NCBI RefSeq assembly: GCF_000753735.1
Contig: NZ_JPIN01000008.1
Location: 1 to 64,000, forward strand
DNA: 64,000 bases
Direction: 5' to 3'
DNA from: Pseudidiomarina atlantica
GTDB taxonomy: Bacteria > Pseudomonadota > Gammaproteobacteria > Enterobacterales > Alteromonadaceae
Part shown: positions 62,260 to 64,000 of the stretch, piece by piece
How positions within the stretch are numbered: position 1 is the stretch's first letter
Layout: every line of letters begins with the position of its first letter
The notes under the pieces: generated by a model
The model's database searches: none
Seen by the model: the letters and a program-made list of their open reading frames with translations, nothing else
Told to the model about the DNA's origin: nothing
Position numbers and translations under genes: made by a program

Positions 62260-63501
62260 ATGAGCCAAGTTTCTTTAGCAAAAGACCGTATCAAGTTTTT
62301 ATTACTAGAAGGCGTGCATCAAAGCGCTGTCGAAATCCTCAAACAACGCGGCTATAGCAACATTGAGTACGTGAAAACCGCACTCGATGAAGCCGAGCTT
62401 TGTGAGAAAATTCGCGATGCCCACTTTGTCGGTATCCGTTCGCGCACGCAGCTCACCGAGCGTGTGTTCGCTGCTGCCGACAAGCTGATTGGCGTCGGCT
62501 GTTTCTGTATCGGCACCAACCAAGTGGATTTAGCCGCTGCCCGTAGGCATGGCGTAGTGGTATTTAATGCGCCATTTTCCAATACCCGCAGCGTTGCAGA
62601 GCTGGTTTTGGCTGAAATCATTATGCTGTTGCGCCGCATTCCCGAAAAAAATGCCGCAGCCCACCGCGGTGGCTGGGATAAATCGGCTAACGGTAGTTAC
62701 GAAGCTCGCGGCAAAGTATTGGGCATTATCGGCTACGGTCACATTGGCAGCCAGCTTAGTATTTTGGCTGAGCAGCTCGGTATGCAAGTGCGTTTTTATG
62801 ATATCGAAAGCAAGCTGCCGCTGGGCAATGCCAGTGCCGTTGCGTCGCTTGATGCGCTGTTGGCGCAAGCCGATGTGGTGACCTTGCATGTGCCAGAAAC
62901 CGCGCAAACGCAGTGGATGATTGATGCGCCGCAATTGGCAAAAATGAAACCCGGGTCGCTGCTGATCAATGCTTCCCGCGGTACAGTGGTGCAAATCGAC
63001 GCGCTCGCTAACGCGCTGCGCAGTGGCCATTTAGCGGGTGCCGCCATTGACGTGTTCCCCGTCGAACCGAGCAGCAATAACGCTATTTTCGAATCGCCGT
63101 TGCGCGGCCTCGACAACTGTATTCTTACGCCGCATGTCGGTGGCTCCACCCAAGAAGCACAAGAAAACATCGGCGTTGAAGTAGCCGGAAAATTGGCGCA
63201 CTACTCCGACAATGGCTCGACCTTGTCTGCGGTGAATTTCCCAGAAGTATCGTTACCCACGCACCACGGCTCGCGCCGCTTGTTGCATATTCACGAAAAC
63301 CGGCCGGGCATGCTGACCCGCATTAACCAACTGCTCGCCGAGCAAAACATCAACGTCTCTGGTCAGTACTTACAGACCGACGCCGATGTGGGTTATGTCG
63401 TCATCGACGTCGACACGCCGCAGGAAAGCACCATCGCCGACGAACTGTTGGAGCAAATGCGAACAATTGAGGGCACCATTCGCGCGCGAGTGCTGTATTA
63501 G
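62260..63501 (+). CDS. serA: D-3-phosphoglycerate dehydrogenase
   Basis: A 413-residue enzyme, first step of serine synthesis. NAD-binding GIIGYGHIGSQLSILAEQLG, catalytic RSRTQL, NASRGTVVQIDALA, and HVGGSTQEAQENIG. The C-terminal ACT domain (HIHENRPGMLTRINQLLAEQ) gives serine feedback. Length is near E. coli SerA (410). Its stop overlaps the convergent phoU stop by four bases. Confidence 0.96.
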   Translation: MSQVSLAKDRIKFLLLEGVHQSAVEILKQRGYSNIEYVKTALDEAELCEKIRDAHFVGIRSRTQLTERVFAAADKLIGVGCFCIGTNQVDLAAARRHGVVVFNAPFSNTRSVAELVLAEIIMLLRRIPEKNAAAHRGGWDKSANGSYEARGKVLGIIGYGHIGSQLSILAEQLGMQVRFYDIESKLPLGNASAVASLDALLAQADVVTLHVPETAQTQWMIDAPQLAKMKPGSLLINASRGTVVQIDALANALRSGHLAGAAIDVFPVEPSSNNAIFESPLRGLDNCILTPHVGGSTQEAQENIGVEVAGKLAHYSDNGSTLSAVNFPEVSLPTHHGSRRLLHIHENRPGMLTRINQLLAEQNINVSGQYLQTDADVGYVVIDVDTPQESTIADELLEQMRTIEGTIRARVLY

Positions 63502-64000
63502 TCTTTTGGGTCGGCTTCGGGAGCAGAGCGGCCGACGGTGCGTGCCATAGATTCTGGCGACACGTGACGGACGTCTTTGCCTTTGACGAAGAAGATGATG
63601 TATTCGGCGATGTTTTGGCAACGGTCGCCGATACGCTCAAGTGAGCGCGCTGACCAAAGGACGTTCATGACTTTTGGAATGCCGCGTGGATCTTCCATCA
63701 TGTAGGTCATCAATTGACGTGTCAGGCCTTCGTATTGACGATCGGCTTGGGCATCCATTTGATGCACCTCATAGGCCGCATCCAAATCCATGCGGGCGAA
63801 GGCATCAAGCACGCCGCGCAGCATTGCCAATACTTGCTGACCAAGGTTTTCAAGGCTCACCAAGAACTGTTGCTGATCATTGTTGAAGCTCTCAAGTGCA
63901 ACGCGGGCGATACGCTCGGCTTCGTCACCCATACGCTCAAGGTCGGCGATGGTCTTGAAAATAGCAATGATAAGGCGCAAGTCACTGGCTGCGGGTTGGC
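63498..64000 (-). CDS. phoU: Phosphate transport regulator PhoU (5' part outside window)
   Basis: The C-terminal 167 residues, open to the right edge (QPAASDLRLIIAIFKTIADL with ERMGDEAERIARVAL), two PhoU repeats with ARSLERIGDRCQNIAEYIIF as the second signature. The C-terminus is SAPEADPKD. The start lies beyond 64,000; the ATG-less TTG within the frame is not a start. PhoU restrains the PhoR/PhoB response and the Pst transporter. Converges with serA with overlapping stops. Confidence 0.92.
   Translation of the reverse strand, partial: QPAASDLRLIIAIFKTIADLERMGDEAERIARVALESFNNDQQQFLVSLENLGQQVLAMLRGVLDAFARMDLDAAYEVHQMDAQADRQYEGLTRQLMTYMMEDPRGIPKVMNVLWSARSLERIGDRCQNIAEYIIFFVKGKDVRHVSPESMARTVGRSAPEADPKD

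Noticed and set aside
1-64000. CRISPR array
   Set aside because: No regularly spaced direct repeats of 23-40 bases and no cas-like gene were seen.

Overview
The window joins an AT-richer metal-resistance island (about 1-24,690) to a chromosomal backbone of slightly higher GC (about 24,700-64,000). The backbone order pepP-ubiH-ubiI next to gcvT-gcvH-gcvP, together with ygfB, zapA, 6S RNA, fau, rpiA, serA and a convergent phoU, is the classical gammaproteobacterial arrangement. The extra peptidase and amidohydrolase genes, NhaD and the overall protein style suggest a marine or saline Alteromonadales, probably Idiomarinaceae. That taxonomic placement is an inference from recognised families, not the result of a search.

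Island, 1-24,690. Almost all genes are on the minus strand and handle copper or silver. One block has the P1B ATPase CopA, a cupredoxin, a Met-rich exported protein with a frameshift, a DUF5676 protein, and small HMA-like, PII-like and helical His-rich proteins. The second block is an RND tripartite pump, cusC-cusB-cusA, in which CusB carries an extra CusF-like domain. The third block is DUF411-tatA-copA-copB-copC-copD plus an NTF2-like protein and an APC permease: periplasmic copper oxidation with its own Tat component. Three small Cys/His-rich exported proteins resembling CopL stand at the head of the blocks. An ISPpu12-like ISL3 element (13,271-16,442) carries a CadR/PbrR-type regulator, a CDF exporter and lspA. 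Its transposase gene has an internal out-of-frame deletion, and its left end truncates an NqrF-like flavoprotein gene. The island ends at 24,667-24,686 in what looks like the 3' end of a tRNA gene followed by a terminator, a typical attachment site of an integrative element.

Backbone, 24,747-44,740: small exported or envelope proteins, a penicillin-acylase-type Ntn hydrolase, a diguanylate cyclase with an SDR gene, NhaD, a LysR regulator, a TolB-propeller amidohydrolase, a YqaE-like peptide, an S10 carboxypeptidase, an Nramp-like transporter, and a minor-pilin operon (pilE-fimT-pilV-pilW-pilX-like) without pilY1.

Accessory pocket, 44,889-48,977: unlinked small genes including a putative PD-(D/E)XK nuclease followed by an Abi_C (abortive infection) protein, a beta-flower protein, a DUF2845 protein and a zeta-toxin-type kinase with a tiny basic downstream gene. 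This is the best candidate for an undescribed defence-type system in the window.

Housekeeping block, 49,047-64,000: glycine cleavage (gcvTHP), ubiquinone hydroxylases (ubiH, ubiI), pepP, ygfB, zapA, 6S RNA, an exported amidohydrolase inserted between 6S RNA and fau, then rpiA, serA and the 3' part of phoU at the right edge.
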